Of a stretch of DNA of 64,000 bases, positions 25,893 to 33,542 are shown one piece after another (the stretch's first letter is position 1; each line of letters begins with the position of its first letter). Both the position numbers and the translations under genes were made by a program. The stretch spans positions 332,282 to 396,281 of the forward strand of contig NZ_JASCIQ010000002.1 of NCBI RefSeq assembly GCF_029968035.1, written 5' to 3'. The notes beneath the pieces are model-generated. The model was not told the DNA's origin. It made no database searches and saw only the letters and a list, made by a program, of their open reading frames with translations. The stretch is from Streptomyces cavernicola (GTDB taxonomy: Bacteria; Actinomycetota; Actinomycetes; Streptomycetales; Streptomycetaceae).

Positions 25893-28577
25893 GTGCGGAC
25901 TGAGTTCGTCGACCGTGTGGAGCACATGGCTGAGCTGCGCGCGCTGGCGGCGGGGCTCTTTTCGGGGCGTGGCGGGGCGGTGGTCCTGGACAGCGTCGCC
26001 GGCATGGGCAAGACGTCCCTGCTTGGCGCGTTCGCACAGTTGCCTGAGACAGACCCCGATCTCCGGCCCCTGAGGGTCGTGGCTGCGCGTTGCCATCCGG
26101 GCATCGGCCCTGGGCTCGTGTACGGCCCTGTTGTGGACCTCATGCTTCCTCTGGCACGGACCGTGAAGCAGCCGGGCCCTATGCGTCAGTTCCTGAGCTT
26201 CACGCGCCGTGGTCTCGTGAAGTCTGCGCCTGAACTGCTGTCGGCGATGGTGCCCGGTCTCGGTGCGGCCTTCAACGTTGGCCAGGAAGTCACGCGGGCC
26301 TCGCTCGCCACGGGATCAATGCCGTTCGACAGTCTGCAGCCCTTCCAGCAGGGCGTGGCGATGCAGATCACTGACGCCGTCCTCGACCTTGCTCGCCCAG
26401 ATGCCCCGGTCGTGCTCACCATCGACGACGTCCAGCACATCGACCCGAGCAGCATGCTGGTGATCGACCGGCTCCTGCGCAGCCTCGCTGATGCTCCGCT
26501 CGGCTTGGTCCTCAGTCACACCACGGACGCCGCACACGGCGGCGGTCACGCGGCCATGGTCGAGGAGATGCTGCAGCGCTGGGCGGATGACGGTGTGCTG
26601 ACCCGTCGACGTCTCGGTGGTCTACCGCCTGACGCTGTCCACGAGTTGGTGCGGAGCACCCACCCCACGGCCCCTCTCGCCTTCTCCGAGAAGCTCGCGC
26701 AGTTGACGGACGGGCACGCCATATTCGTGCGCCTCTGCCTGGACGAGTGGCACCAGGACGCCAGTGACGAGATCGACCTGCCGCCGAGCCTCTCGCGGGT
26801 CGTAGAGGCGCGCATGAGGATCCTGTCGGACGAGGACCGGGAACTCCTTGCAGTGGCTTCGACGCAGGGCGCCGTCTTCCTCTCGCGGGTCGTGGCGAGT
26901 GTCCTGGACGCCCAAGACAGCGATGTGATGGAACGGCTCCGCCGGATCGCCAGCACGGGCCTCATCGAGCTGACCGCTCCACCGGCGTGGGCCACGGCTG
27001 AAGCGGCGGACTGCTATCGGTTCCAGCATGGCGCGCTGTGGCGAGTCGTCTATGAGAATCAGAGCCCCGGCCAGTCCCGAACACGGCATGCCGAAGTCGC
27101 CCGTGTTCTTGCCGCGGGGCAGGTCGACGGAAACACGCCGCCGCTGCCGTTGCTCCTTGAGGTTGCGAGCCATCTGCGCCGCGGTGGACCGGGCTGTCTC
27201 GCGGCCTCCGCCGAGGCCCACTACGAGCTGGCCAGGTCGGCAGCGACCGAGGGGTTGTCGTTCGCCGAGGCGGAGCAGCACTGCGAGGAAGCCATCCGTG
27301 CGTCCCAGGCGCTGCCTCCGGGTAATCTCGCGCGCGACCGCATGCTGGTCCAGGCCACCGAGCTGTTGTTGTCGCTTACGGAGGTGCGGTGGCGAGGCAA
27401 CAGCACCCCGGCAGGCGGCCCGGACATCGACGACCTGGCCGCGGAAGCGGAGGCCGCTGCCGAACGGTGCGCGGTGCCCGAACTCCGTATCCGCACCGCA
27501 CTCTTGCGTGGCAAGACCCTGCTGGCGACCGAAGGGCTCGTGCCCTCGTTGGCCAAGCTGCGAGAGGCCGTCGATCTCGCCGAGGAGTACGGGGACCCTG
27601 TCGCCCTGTTCGTAGCCAAGGTCGAATACGGCCGACAGGTTTCCAAGCGTCGGCTCTCCGACGGGCTGGCTCAGCTCCAGGAGGCCGAGCGGCTGTACGC
27701 CACCGACCCGCGGCTCGGCGACCGGGACGACCCCGTGCTGCAGCACGCCCGGAATCTGGGCGAGATGCAACTCGGCATCTCGCTCTTCGACAGCGGACAC
27801 CTCGGAGAGGCGCTGGAACGGCTGCGACGATGCACGGAGCGCCTCGCTGGTGAGTCCCTTCAGGCCGAGCTGCCGATAGCTCTCAACTACCTCGCGCAGG
27901 TATACGTGGCGCTCGGGGAGGTAGCGGAGGCCGAGGAGGTCCTCCGCAGAGCCCTGGACTTCGAGGCCGGGCGGGGTGGGGACAGCGGATGGCACGCCTA
28001 CAACGCCGCCCTGCTCGCGCATCTACTCGTCCAGCGCCCCTCTCGCAGCTCGGAGGCCATCCGGCTGATGGAGGACGCCTGGGCTGAGACCGAGCGGACC
28101 TGGCTGGCGAACCTGGTCCCGATCGTCCGGAACCTCTACGCCCAAGCCCTGTTGGAGGCTGCCGAGCCGCCGGCCGACGCCCGGGACCGCGCGGCCCGGC
28201 TGGTAGTGGACACCATCCTGGAGACGCGGCGCAGCGGCATGGTCCGCAGCGAGATCGCCGCCCTCTCGCTCCGCAGCCGTGTGCTGCTTGAGCAAGGCGA
28301 ACCGGAGGAGGCCGAGGTCTGCGCCCGGGAGGCCCTGCGGGTGCTGGACGAGGTTGGGGACATGCCGGCCCTGCGCACCGAGGAGGTGCTCCACCAGGGG
28401 GCCGTCGTGCTCCGTGCGGTGGGGAACCATGCAGAGGCGGGTGCGCTGCTGGCGCGAGCGCGCGCCGAGATCGTACGCAAGGCCGATGGCATCACCGACC
28501 GCCGCCTCCGGGAGGGATTCCTTCGCAACGTACCTCTGAACCGGGCCGTTCTCGGCACCGAGCGGGGAGACCGGTGA
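25893..28577 (+). CDS. AAA/STAND-like ATPase with TPR-rich C-terminus
   Basis: The product has 894 residues. The Walker A motif is DSVAGMGKTSLL, about residues 32-43. Walker B is VVLTIDDVQHID near 172-183. The second half (about 430-880) is made of tetratricopeptide-like helical pairs rich in Ala, Leu and Glu. This resembles the ATPase-TPR part of large LuxR-type regulators, but the C-terminal helix-turn-helix is missing. That leaves a signalling or STAND-type role. It follows the Mrr-like gene after 257 bp without a convincing terminator. It may be a sensor protein of the same accessory set; this is inference. Confidence 0.75.
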   Translation: MRTEFVDRVEHMAELRALAAGLFSGRGGAVVLDSVAGMGKTSLLGAFAQLPETDPDLRPLRVVAARCHPGIGPGLVYGPVVDLMLPLARTVKQPGPMRQFLSFTRRGLVKSAPELLSAMVPGLGAAFNVGQEVTRASLATGSMPFDSLQPFQQGVAMQITDAVLDLARPDAPVVLTIDDVQHIDPSSMLVIDRLLRSLADAPLGLVLSHTTDAAHGGGHAAMVEEMLQRWADDGVLTRRRLGGLPPDAVHELVRSTHPTAPLAFSEKLAQLTDGHAIFVRLCLDEWHQDASDEIDLPPSLSRVVEARMRILSDEDRELLAVASTQGAVFLSRVVASVLDAQDSDVMERLRRIASTGLIELTAPPAWATAEAADCYRFQHGALWRVVYENQSPGQSRTRHAEVARVLAAGQVDGNTPPLPLLLEVASHLRRGGPGCLAASAEAHYELARSAATEGLSFAEAEQHCEEAIRASQALPPGNLARDRMLVQATELLLSLTEVRWRGNSTPAGGPDIDDLAAEAEAAAERCAVPELRIRTALLRGKTLLATEGLVPSLAKLREAVDLAEEYGDPVALFVAKVEYGRQVSKRRLSDGLAQLQEAERLYATDPRLGDRDDPVLQHARNLGEMQLGISLFDSGHLGEALERLRRCTERLAGESLQAELPIALNYLAQVYVALGEVAEAEEVLRRALDFEAGRGGDSGWHAYNAALLAHLLVQRPSRSSEAIRLMEDAWAETERTWLANLVPIVRNLYAQALLEAAEPPADARDRAARLVVDTILETRRSGMVRSEIAALSLRSRVLLEQGEPEEAEVCAREALRVLDEVGDMPALRTEEVLHQGAVVLRAVGNHAEAGALLARARAEIVRKADGITDRRLREGFLRNVPLNRAVLGTERGDR

Positions 28578-28629
28578 ATCGGCGCCGAGGCAGAGTGGCT
28601 CAGAACCGCTGTGTGAGACTGGGGCGGCC

Positions 28630-29005
28630 ATGCTGACCATCACCAAGGAGTTCCACTTCTCCGCGAGCCATGTGCTCGACCGGCTGCCCGCATGGCATCA
28701 ATGCGCCCGGATGCACGGACACAACTACGTCGTGGTCCTGGAACTGTCCGCCCCGCGTGACGCGCTCACCGAGGCGGGATTCGTCCGCGACTACAGCGAA
28801 CTCGACGCGTTCAAGAAGTGGATGGATGACACCCTCGATCACCGGCACCTGAATGAGGCGATGGGGGGGGGGCGTCTCCCCGTCCGCCGAGAATCTGGCC
28901 GTGTGGATCTTCGACCTCTGGTGTGACCGCCTACCGGAACTCACCGCAGTCCAGGTTTCAGAGACTCCCAAGACCTGGGCGACCTATCGACCGGCAGCGC
29001 GGTAG
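28630..29005 (+). pseudogene. queD: 6-carboxytetrahydropterin synthase (QueD), frameshifted in a G10 run
   Basis: The first 78 codons are QueD-like: FHFSASHVL with a zinc-binding His, CARMHGHNY with the catalytic Cys and two more zinc His, and a later LDHRHLN. The frame then meets ten consecutive G (28863-28872) and closes early at 28926. In the +1-shifted frame the rest follows: GVSPSAENLAVWIF, LPELTAVQVSETPKTW and a TAG at 29003. One G fewer would restore a full protein of about 124 residues. It is either a real inactivation, a phase-variable tract or a sequencing error. QueD makes a queuosine and 7-deazaguanine precursor; no partner gene is adjacent. Confidence 0.8.
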
Positions 29006-29090
29006 GCCGAACGTGCCCTACGGACTGTTCACGCCGGTGCAGGAGTACCTCGACGGGGCCTTGTCTGTGTAAGCCGCTCCAGCTCGCGGC

Positions 29091-29100
29091 GGGGGGGGGG
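29091..29100. repeat. Second G10 homopolymer run, 228 bp after the first
   Basis: Ten consecutive G lie between the broken queD gene and the next gene. A short frame before it (GTG at 29012, 19 codons) has no family match. The run could be a slippage tract or, like the first, an artefact of sequencing. Confidence 0.6.
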
Positions 29101-29120
29101 CTATCGAGGGCACCAAAGCC

Positions 29121-29669
29121 TTACGGCTTCTTGGCTCTTGATTGGGGTGCAGGCGTCTGCGAACGAAGACGCGCGTTCTCCTCCTCCAGCACCCTGACAC
29201 GTCGCTCAAGTTCGGCCCTTGTCGGCTTCTTCGGCCGCACGGGCGGCGGTGGGCCAGCAGGTGCGGGCGGCTCGGCGCGTAGTCCGAGAGGTTCGAAGGC
29301 GACGATCGTCATGTTGTCTCTACCGCATTCGGGACACCTCTTGCTGTACGTGCCCGCGGAGACGGGGTCGCTGTACGTGTAGTGCGCCTCGGACTGGATG
29401 ATGTGGCCGCAGTACAGCCGGACACGCCACCGCATAATCTCGTGGTCCTGCTTCTTGAAGGACTGCATCAGTCGGGCGGCGTTCTCGAACGCCTGGCGGC
29501 GGCGCTCCGCCATCGCAGGGTCTGCGCGGCATTTCGCGTTGTCCGCATCAACCTGTTGCTGAACCCACTCTCTGATCTCCTCGCTCTGCTTCTGACCGCG
29601 GTGGTCCTTGCGGGTGAGTTCGTAGCTTTCCAACGGAGTGCCGTTGCTTTGGTACTCGATCTCGCTCAT
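29121..29669 (-). CDS. Small protein with zinc-ribbon-like motif and C-terminal coiled coil
   Basis: The product has 182 residues from the ATG at 29669; upstream codons in the frame are not typical. A helical charged N-terminus (about 1-80) precedes a beta strand and Cys: RLYCGHIIQSE, then RCPECGRDN, giving CG...CPEC, a possible zinc ribbon (about 85-125). A Pro-rich linker and a heptad-like helix (RAELERRVRVLEEENARL) close the protein. No known domain was identified. It stands alone between the broken queD and a hairpin-rich gap. Confidence 0.65.
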   Translation of the reverse strand: MSEIEYQSNGTPLESYELTRKDHRGQKQSEEIREWVQQQVDADNAKCRADPAMAERRRQAFENAARLMQSFKKQDHEIMRWRVRLYCGHIIQSEAHYTYSDPVSAGTYSKRCPECGRDNMTIVAFEPLGLRAEPPAPAGPPPPVRPKKPTRAELERRVRVLEEENARLRSQTPAPQSRAKKP

Positions 29670-29838
29670 GGCCGGCAGCGTAGGTCCGCAGTGCGGCGCA
29701 CGATCAGGATGAGCGTATTTCGCCCTCGGTCGTGTGCACTTTGTCCAGAGACGGTGACAGAGGCTCATGCGTGACCATGGAAGGCTCGCATTCTTCCTGG
29801 CTGGTCAATCGGCTAGCCGCCTCACAGGCACGGGCGGT

Positions 29839-29907
29839 GCTTCGGTTCCGTAAGGAATGCAGGCGGTGCTGCGGAGTGCCGAAGACGCCGCAGCACCGAA
29901 CCGAAGC
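29839..29907. repeat. Nested inverted repeat, two perfect 10-bp stems
   Basis: GCTTCGGTTC (29839-29848) pairs with GAACCGAAGC (29898-29907), and GGTGCTGCGG (29865-29874) with CCGCAGCACC (29888-29897). The right arm is one continuous 20-base block; the left arm is split by 16 bases. It may terminate paralog B transcription or be an element end. Confidence 0.75.
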
Positions 29908-29908
29908 C

Positions 29909-29933
29909 AGTGGCAGTGGCAGTGGCAGTGGCC
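29909..29933. repeat. Tandem hexamer (AGTGGC)x4
   Basis: Four AGTGGC units follow directly after the nested inverted repeat. The array is outside any supported gene. Confidence 0.75.
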
Positions 29934-29995
29934 AGGATGCCGCTTGCTCGGGGCGTGGTCTTGCGGGCCACTCCAGCGCTTGGGTTGAGTGCATG

Positions 29996-31510
29996 TCAGA
30001 AATTCCCCCACCTCGAATGAGGCTCCGGCCCGTACGGGTTCCACCCGTGCAAGTACGGCTTCAGTTCGTCTGGTTTCGGCTCGTGGGTTGTTGGCATCTC
30101 CGGCAGCTGGTGCAGCGGATCGTTGGCTTCGATATGGCGACGTGCCCAGGCCAGCCACTCCCGTGCCGAGGCGACCTCGGCTGCTTCGACGTCCACGGCC
30201 TCGTCGATGCGCCGCTCCAGCGCCTCGCAGTACTGGCGCAGGACGGCGACGTCCTTCCATTGGGCGGCCTGTTCGTTCAGTACGCTGGCGAGTTGGGCCT
30301 GCACGGCCTGCTGCTTCGCGGCAGCCATGGCTTCTTCCCAGCGGGCCTTGTGTTCTTCTGCCGCACGCGCCTCGTCGACTTTCCGCTGCGCGTCCTCGAC
30401 CGCGCGGGTTTCGAGTTCCTCAAGGACGGCGCCCAGGACGTCCTCAAGCGACCAGCGTTTGCGGTCGGCCCATTGGCTACGGCGGTTGGACGGGCTGTAG
30501 CCGAGTTCGAGCAGAAGCTTCTTGCTGCGCTCAGGATCCTCAGACCGTGGGTTCTCCTGCTTGATCGTGGCACTGTAGGTGAAGTCACCGATGACCAGGT
30601 CCAGTTCGCCCTCGCGGCTAGCAAAGCTCGCGGGCACGTAGCGCCCGTTGTAGGAGTATCCGGGCCTGCGGTAGCTGCCCTGCACGGGGTGCTCCTTGAC
30701 CCTGTGCCCCCGCCGTACAGCTTCAGCGGCTAGGCCCTGGAAGACCCGGAGCGCGCGGCGGCGTGGTTCCGTCGGCATCGCGAGCCGACTCTCGTCATCA
30801 CGCAGCGCTGCCACGACCGGGTGCAGCGAACGCAATTGGGCCGGTACTGGGACCTGTGGAGCGGATTCCGGTTGCTGGTGGCCGGAGTTGGGGTGAGGAC
30901 CATCCAGGAGGGAGATCTGCAGGTACCTGGTGGCGTTGCACATGCGGTACTTCTCGATGCGTTTGCCCGCCGGGACCAGTCCGTGTCGCTTCGCGAAGTC
31001 GATGACGCGCCGCCACTCCGCCACCTGGCCGTCGTCAGGCTCGCGGATGATCACCTGCTGCTCGGCGACGAGCTGCTCCATGAGCCGAGCCGCCTTCGCC
31101 CGCCGTGCAACGGGGATGGGGCGTTCGCTGTACAACGCCGCAGCGGGTTTCGTGGCCCCCTTGGTCGGCCTGGGCTTGGCGTGGGGAGCGGTCGCAGTCT
31201 GCTGCTCGTGCTCAGGTCGCGCCTTCGCGGGGCGACTGCGTGGCTTCGGTTCAGTTACGGCGGGTTCCTTGGGCTCCGCCGCATGGCCCGGGTGGTCCGG
31301 ATGGTGGCCGTGCTTGAGGTAGAACTTCCCGGCGTCGGTCACCTCGGCCGACAGCACTCCGCGGCGGCGGCGTACGGCCAGCAGCCCGCGGTCGCGCAGC
31401 GCGTAGGCCGAGCGGCGCTCGCTCGGACCTTGCGCACTCAGCTCCTCGCCCGCATCCAGGCGGCCGAGAAGCGCCAGTTGCCGATCGTTCAAGGGGGACC
31501 AGCGATGCAT
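29996..31510 (-). CDS. Winged-helix/coiled-coil protein, paralog B
   Basis: The product has 504 residues. The parts match paralog A in order: RWSPLNDRQLALL head, winged helix ending FYLKHGHHPD (about 1-75), Pro/Lys linker (about 80-125), mixed domain with GELDLVIG and a conserved Gln-Trp-Ala-Asp, then SLEDVLGAVLEEL (about 355-370), an Ala/Glu-rich coiled coil, an AQW...CEALE helix, and PDELKPYLHGWNPYGP at the end. The ATG lies one base after a promoter-like element, so a leaderless mRNA is likely. Function is unknown. Confidence 0.75.
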   Translation of the reverse strand: MHRWSPLNDRQLALLGRLDAGEELSAQGPSERRSAYALRDRGLLAVRRRRGVLSAEVTDAGKFYLKHGHHPDHPGHAAEPKEPAVTEPKPRSRPAKARPEHEQQTATAPHAKPRPTKGATKPAAALYSERPIPVARRAKAARLMEQLVAEQQVIIREPDDGQVAEWRRVIDFAKRHGLVPAGKRIEKYRMCNATRYLQISLLDGPHPNSGHQQPESAPQVPVPAQLRSLHPVVAALRDDESRLAMPTEPRRRALRVFQGLAAEAVRRGHRVKEHPVQGSYRRPGYSYNGRYVPASFASREGELDLVIGDFTYSATIKQENPRSEDPERSKKLLLELGYSPSNRRSQWADRKRWSLEDVLGAVLEELETRAVEDAQRKVDEARAAEEHKARWEEAMAAAKQQAVQAQLASVLNEQAAQWKDVAVLRQYCEALERRIDEAVDVEAAEVASAREWLAWARRHIEANDPLHQLPEMPTTHEPKPDELKPYLHGWNPYGPEPHSRWGNF

Positions 31511-31511
31511 G

Positions 31512-31545
31512 ACCCCAGCTCACACGCCCCTGCCCGGACGGGCAA
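31512..31545 (-). promoter_or_regulatory. Promoter-like element before paralog B
   Basis: TTGCCC, GTCCGGGC and GCGTGTGAGCTGGGGT run up to one base before the ATG, matching the element at 17279-17243. If TGTGAG is the -10, transcription starts at the ATG itself. Confidence 0.5.
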
Positions 31546-31558
31546 TACCTCGTCCGGG
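31533..31558 (-). terminator. Hairpin after the pirin gene
   Basis: CCCGGACG and its complement flank a 10-base loop, 27 bases past the pirin stop. The hairpin overlaps the promoter-like element of paralog B, so it may act in both roles. Confidence 0.55.
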
Positions 31559-31584
31559 TCGGGGTCACATCAGCGCCGAGGGTG

Positions 31585-32538
31585 TCAGTGAGCGTCCGCC
31601 GGGATCGTCCCCAGTCGGCCCGCCTTGAAGTCGTCGAAAGCCTGGGCCAGCTCGACGTGGCTGTTCATCACGAACGGGCCGTAGTGGGCCATCGGCTCGC
31701 GGATCGGCAGGCCGCCGAGCAGGACCACCTCGAAGTTCGCGCTGCGCGAGTCCTGAGCCTCGGCTGCGCGGATCGTCAGGGAGTCGCCGTCGCCGAAGAC
31801 GACCGACTGGCCCATGCTGAACGGCCGCCGCTCCGCGCCCGCGAAGCCCTCGCCCGCAAGCCCGTACGCGAGGGCGTTGAAGTCCGAGCGCCAGGGCAGC
31901 GTGATCTCGGCACCCGGGTTGACCGAGGCGTGGATCATCGTGATGGGCGTGTGCGTGATGCCAGGGCCCTCATGCCCGTCGAGCTCGCCCGCGATGACGC
32001 GCAGGAGCGCGCCGCCGTCAGCCGAGGTCAGCAGCTTGACGGTGCCGCCGCGGATGTCCTGGTAGCGGGGGTCGGTCATCTTGGCCTTGGCGGGCAGGTT
32101 GACCCACAGCTGGAGGCCGTGGAACAGGCCGCCGGACATGACCAGCGACTCGGGCGGGGTCTCGATGTGCAGGAGGCCGGAGCCCGCCGTCATCCACTGG
32201 GTGTCGCCGTTGGTGATGGTGCCGCCACCGCCGTGGGAGTCCTGGTGGATGAAGGTGCCGTCGATGATGTACGTGACCGTCTCGAAGCCGCGGTGCGGGT
32301 GCCAGGGCGTCCCCTTGGGCTCGCCGGCTTCGTAGTCCACCTCGCCCATCTGGTCCATCATGATGAACGGGTCGAGGTACTTGTAGTTGATCCCGGCGAA
32401 GGCGCGGCGCACGGGGAAGCCCTCGCCCTCGAAGCCGCTGGGGGCCGAGGCCACGTGCAGGACACGGCGCGACTGGGCGTCGGCGGGGGCGGTGACGCGG
32501 GGGAGGACGAGCGGGTTCTCTACCGACACGGCGGGCAT
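31585..32538 (-). CDS. Pirin family protein, full length
   Basis: The product has 317 residues. The first cupin (about 45-145) has FAGINYKYLDPFIMMDQMG, then WHPHRGFETVTYIIDGTFIHQDS, with metal-binding His and Glu, then GDTQWMTAGSGLLHIE. The second cupin fills about 180-290. Bacterial pirins are iron-binding and often have quercetinase-like activity; the role here is not fixed. The ATG is 38 codons into a longer open frame and matches the family's usual N-terminus. A truncated second copy starts about 80 bp upstream. Confidence 0.88.
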   Translation of the reverse strand: MPAVSVENPLVLPRVTAPADAQSRRVLHVASAPSGFEGEGFPVRRAFAGINYKYLDPFIMMDQMGEVDYEAGEPKGTPWHPHRGFETVTYIIDGTFIHQDSHGGGGTITNGDTQWMTAGSGLLHIETPPESLVMSGGLFHGLQLWVNLPAKAKMTDPRYQDIRGGTVKLLTSADGGALLRVIAGELDGHEGPGITHTPITMIHASVNPGAEITLPWRSDFNALAYGLAGEGFAGAERRPFSMGQSVVFGDGDSLTIRAAEAQDSRSANFEVVLLGGLPIREPMAHYGPFVMNSHVELAQAFDDFKAGRLGTIPADAH

Positions 32539-32620
32539 GACGACTCCTTCAGAAGTCAGGGCGGGGCGGGGGTCTTCGCAGTTCAGTGCAGTGATCGTGC
32601 AGTGATCGAGGTCGCTCGGA

Positions 32621-32893
32621 TCAGGTACGTGTACGGCTGGCGGAAATGGCACCCCAACCGAGAGAATCCTTGGGCTCGCCCGGCGCGTACTCCACCTCGC
32701 CCATCTGGTCCATCATGATGAACGGGTCGAGGTGCTTGTAGTTGATGCCCGCGAAGGCGCGGCGCACCGGGAAGCCCTCCCCTTCGAAGCCGGACGGCGC
32801 GGTCGTCACGGCCAGCACCGGGCGCGGGGTCGCGTCGGCGGGGGCGGTCACTCGGGGCAGGGTCAGCGGGTTCTCGACGGTCACTGCAGGCAT
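32621..32893 (-). pseudogene. Truncated pirin copy (N-terminal about 75 residues)
   Basis: The first 75 residues (VENPLTLPRVTAPADA through FAGINYKHLDPFIMMDQMG to GEPK) closely match the full pirin just downstream, including long identical base stretches. After GEPK the frame diverges into unrelated residues and ends. The first metal-binding cupin motif is therefore missing. A palindrome-bearing promoter region still precedes it. A duplication or a recombination scar at the island edge explains this arrangement. Confidence 0.82.
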
Positions 32894-32921
32894 GGTCGGT
32901 ACCTCCTCGTGTTCCGAGTTT

Positions 32922-32937
32922 AGTTGAACAATGAACT
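32922..32937 (-). promoter_or_regulatory. Operator-like palindrome before the truncated pirin
   Basis: AGTTGAACAATGAACT is a near-palindrome with AGTT...AACT ends, 29 bases before the ATG. AT-rich dyads like this are typical MarR-type sites next to bacterial pirin genes. The regulator itself is not in the window. Confidence 0.5.
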
Positions 32938-32959
32938 TCTTGCCACCCGTAACGCAGAA

Positions 32960-32986
32960 GCGCCCGAGGGGATTCCCCTCGGGCGC
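32960..32986 (-). terminator. Strong hairpin after the SseB-like gene
   Basis: GCGCCCGAGGGG and its exact complement flank a three-base loop, 41 bases after the SseB-like stop. It should isolate that gene from the pirin promoter. Confidence 0.85.
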
Positions 32987-33027
32987 TCCGTGTTCTGCCG
33001 GGCTGCGGGCTGTCGTGCAGCGGCGAA

Positions 33028-33507
33028 TCAGCCGTACATCCGCCGCATCGCGAAGTCGACCATCTGCTCGACCGCCTTGGCGTCGAAGACCATGCGGTGC
33101 TCGCCCTCCATGTCGAGCACGAAGCCGTACCCCGTCGGCAGCAGGTCGATGACCTCCGCGCCGGTGATGACGAAGTACTTGGACTCCTTGCCCGCGTAGT
33201 GCCGCAGCTCCTTCAGCGACGTGAACATCGGGATCACCGGCTGCTGCGTGTTGTGCAGCGCCAGGAAGCCGGGGTTGTCGCCCCGCGGGCAGTACACCTT
33301 CGACGTGGAGAAGATCTGCTGGAAGTCCTCCGCCGACATCGAGCCGGTCGTGAAGGCGCGCACCGCGTCCGCGAGCGACGGCGGCGACGGCTCCGGGTAC
33401 AGCGGCGCCTGCTGGCCGTACGCCCCGGGGCCGCCGGGCTGCTGGGGCGGGGGCTGCGGCGGGGCGTATCCCTGCTGTCCGCCCGCGGACTGGTCGTAGC
33501 CGTACAT
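33028..33507 (-). CDS. SseB-family protein
   Basis: The product has 159 residues. A Gly/Gln/Pro-rich disordered head (about 1-45) is followed by an SseB-like domain: VRAFTTGSMSAEDFQQIF, YCPRGDNPGFLALHNTQQPVIPMF, LPTGYGFVLDMEG and a C-terminal helix. SseB domains are small cytosolic modules of unclear function. The ATG lies 35 bases after the stop of the SpoIIE-type phosphatase on the same strand, so a shared transcript is likely. Confidence 0.78.
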   Translation of the reverse strand: MYGYDQSAGGQQGYAPPQPPPQQPGGPGAYGQQAPLYPEPSPPSLADAVRAFTTGSMSAEDFQQIFSTSKVYCPRGDNPGFLALHNTQQPVIPMFTSLKELRHYAGKESKYFVITGAEVIDLLPTGYGFVLDMEGEHRMVFDAKAVEQMVDFAMRRMYG

Positions 33508-33542
33508 GGCGTCGAGCGTACTGCGTGGCGCGCCCGCCCGGG

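Larger units (their letters stand above)
29670..29995. other. Intergenic gap with a large nested inverted repeat
   Basis: Apart from the structures at 29839-29907 and 29909-29933, nothing gene-like was found. The gap separates two minus-strand genes, so it should carry the end of paralog B and the promoter of the zinc-ribbon/coiled-coil gene. Confidence 0.5.

Noticed and set aside
28863..28926. Short 98-residue QueD as a genuine protein
   Set aside because: Its last 20 residues are frameshifted; the missing conserved segment continues in the next frame.
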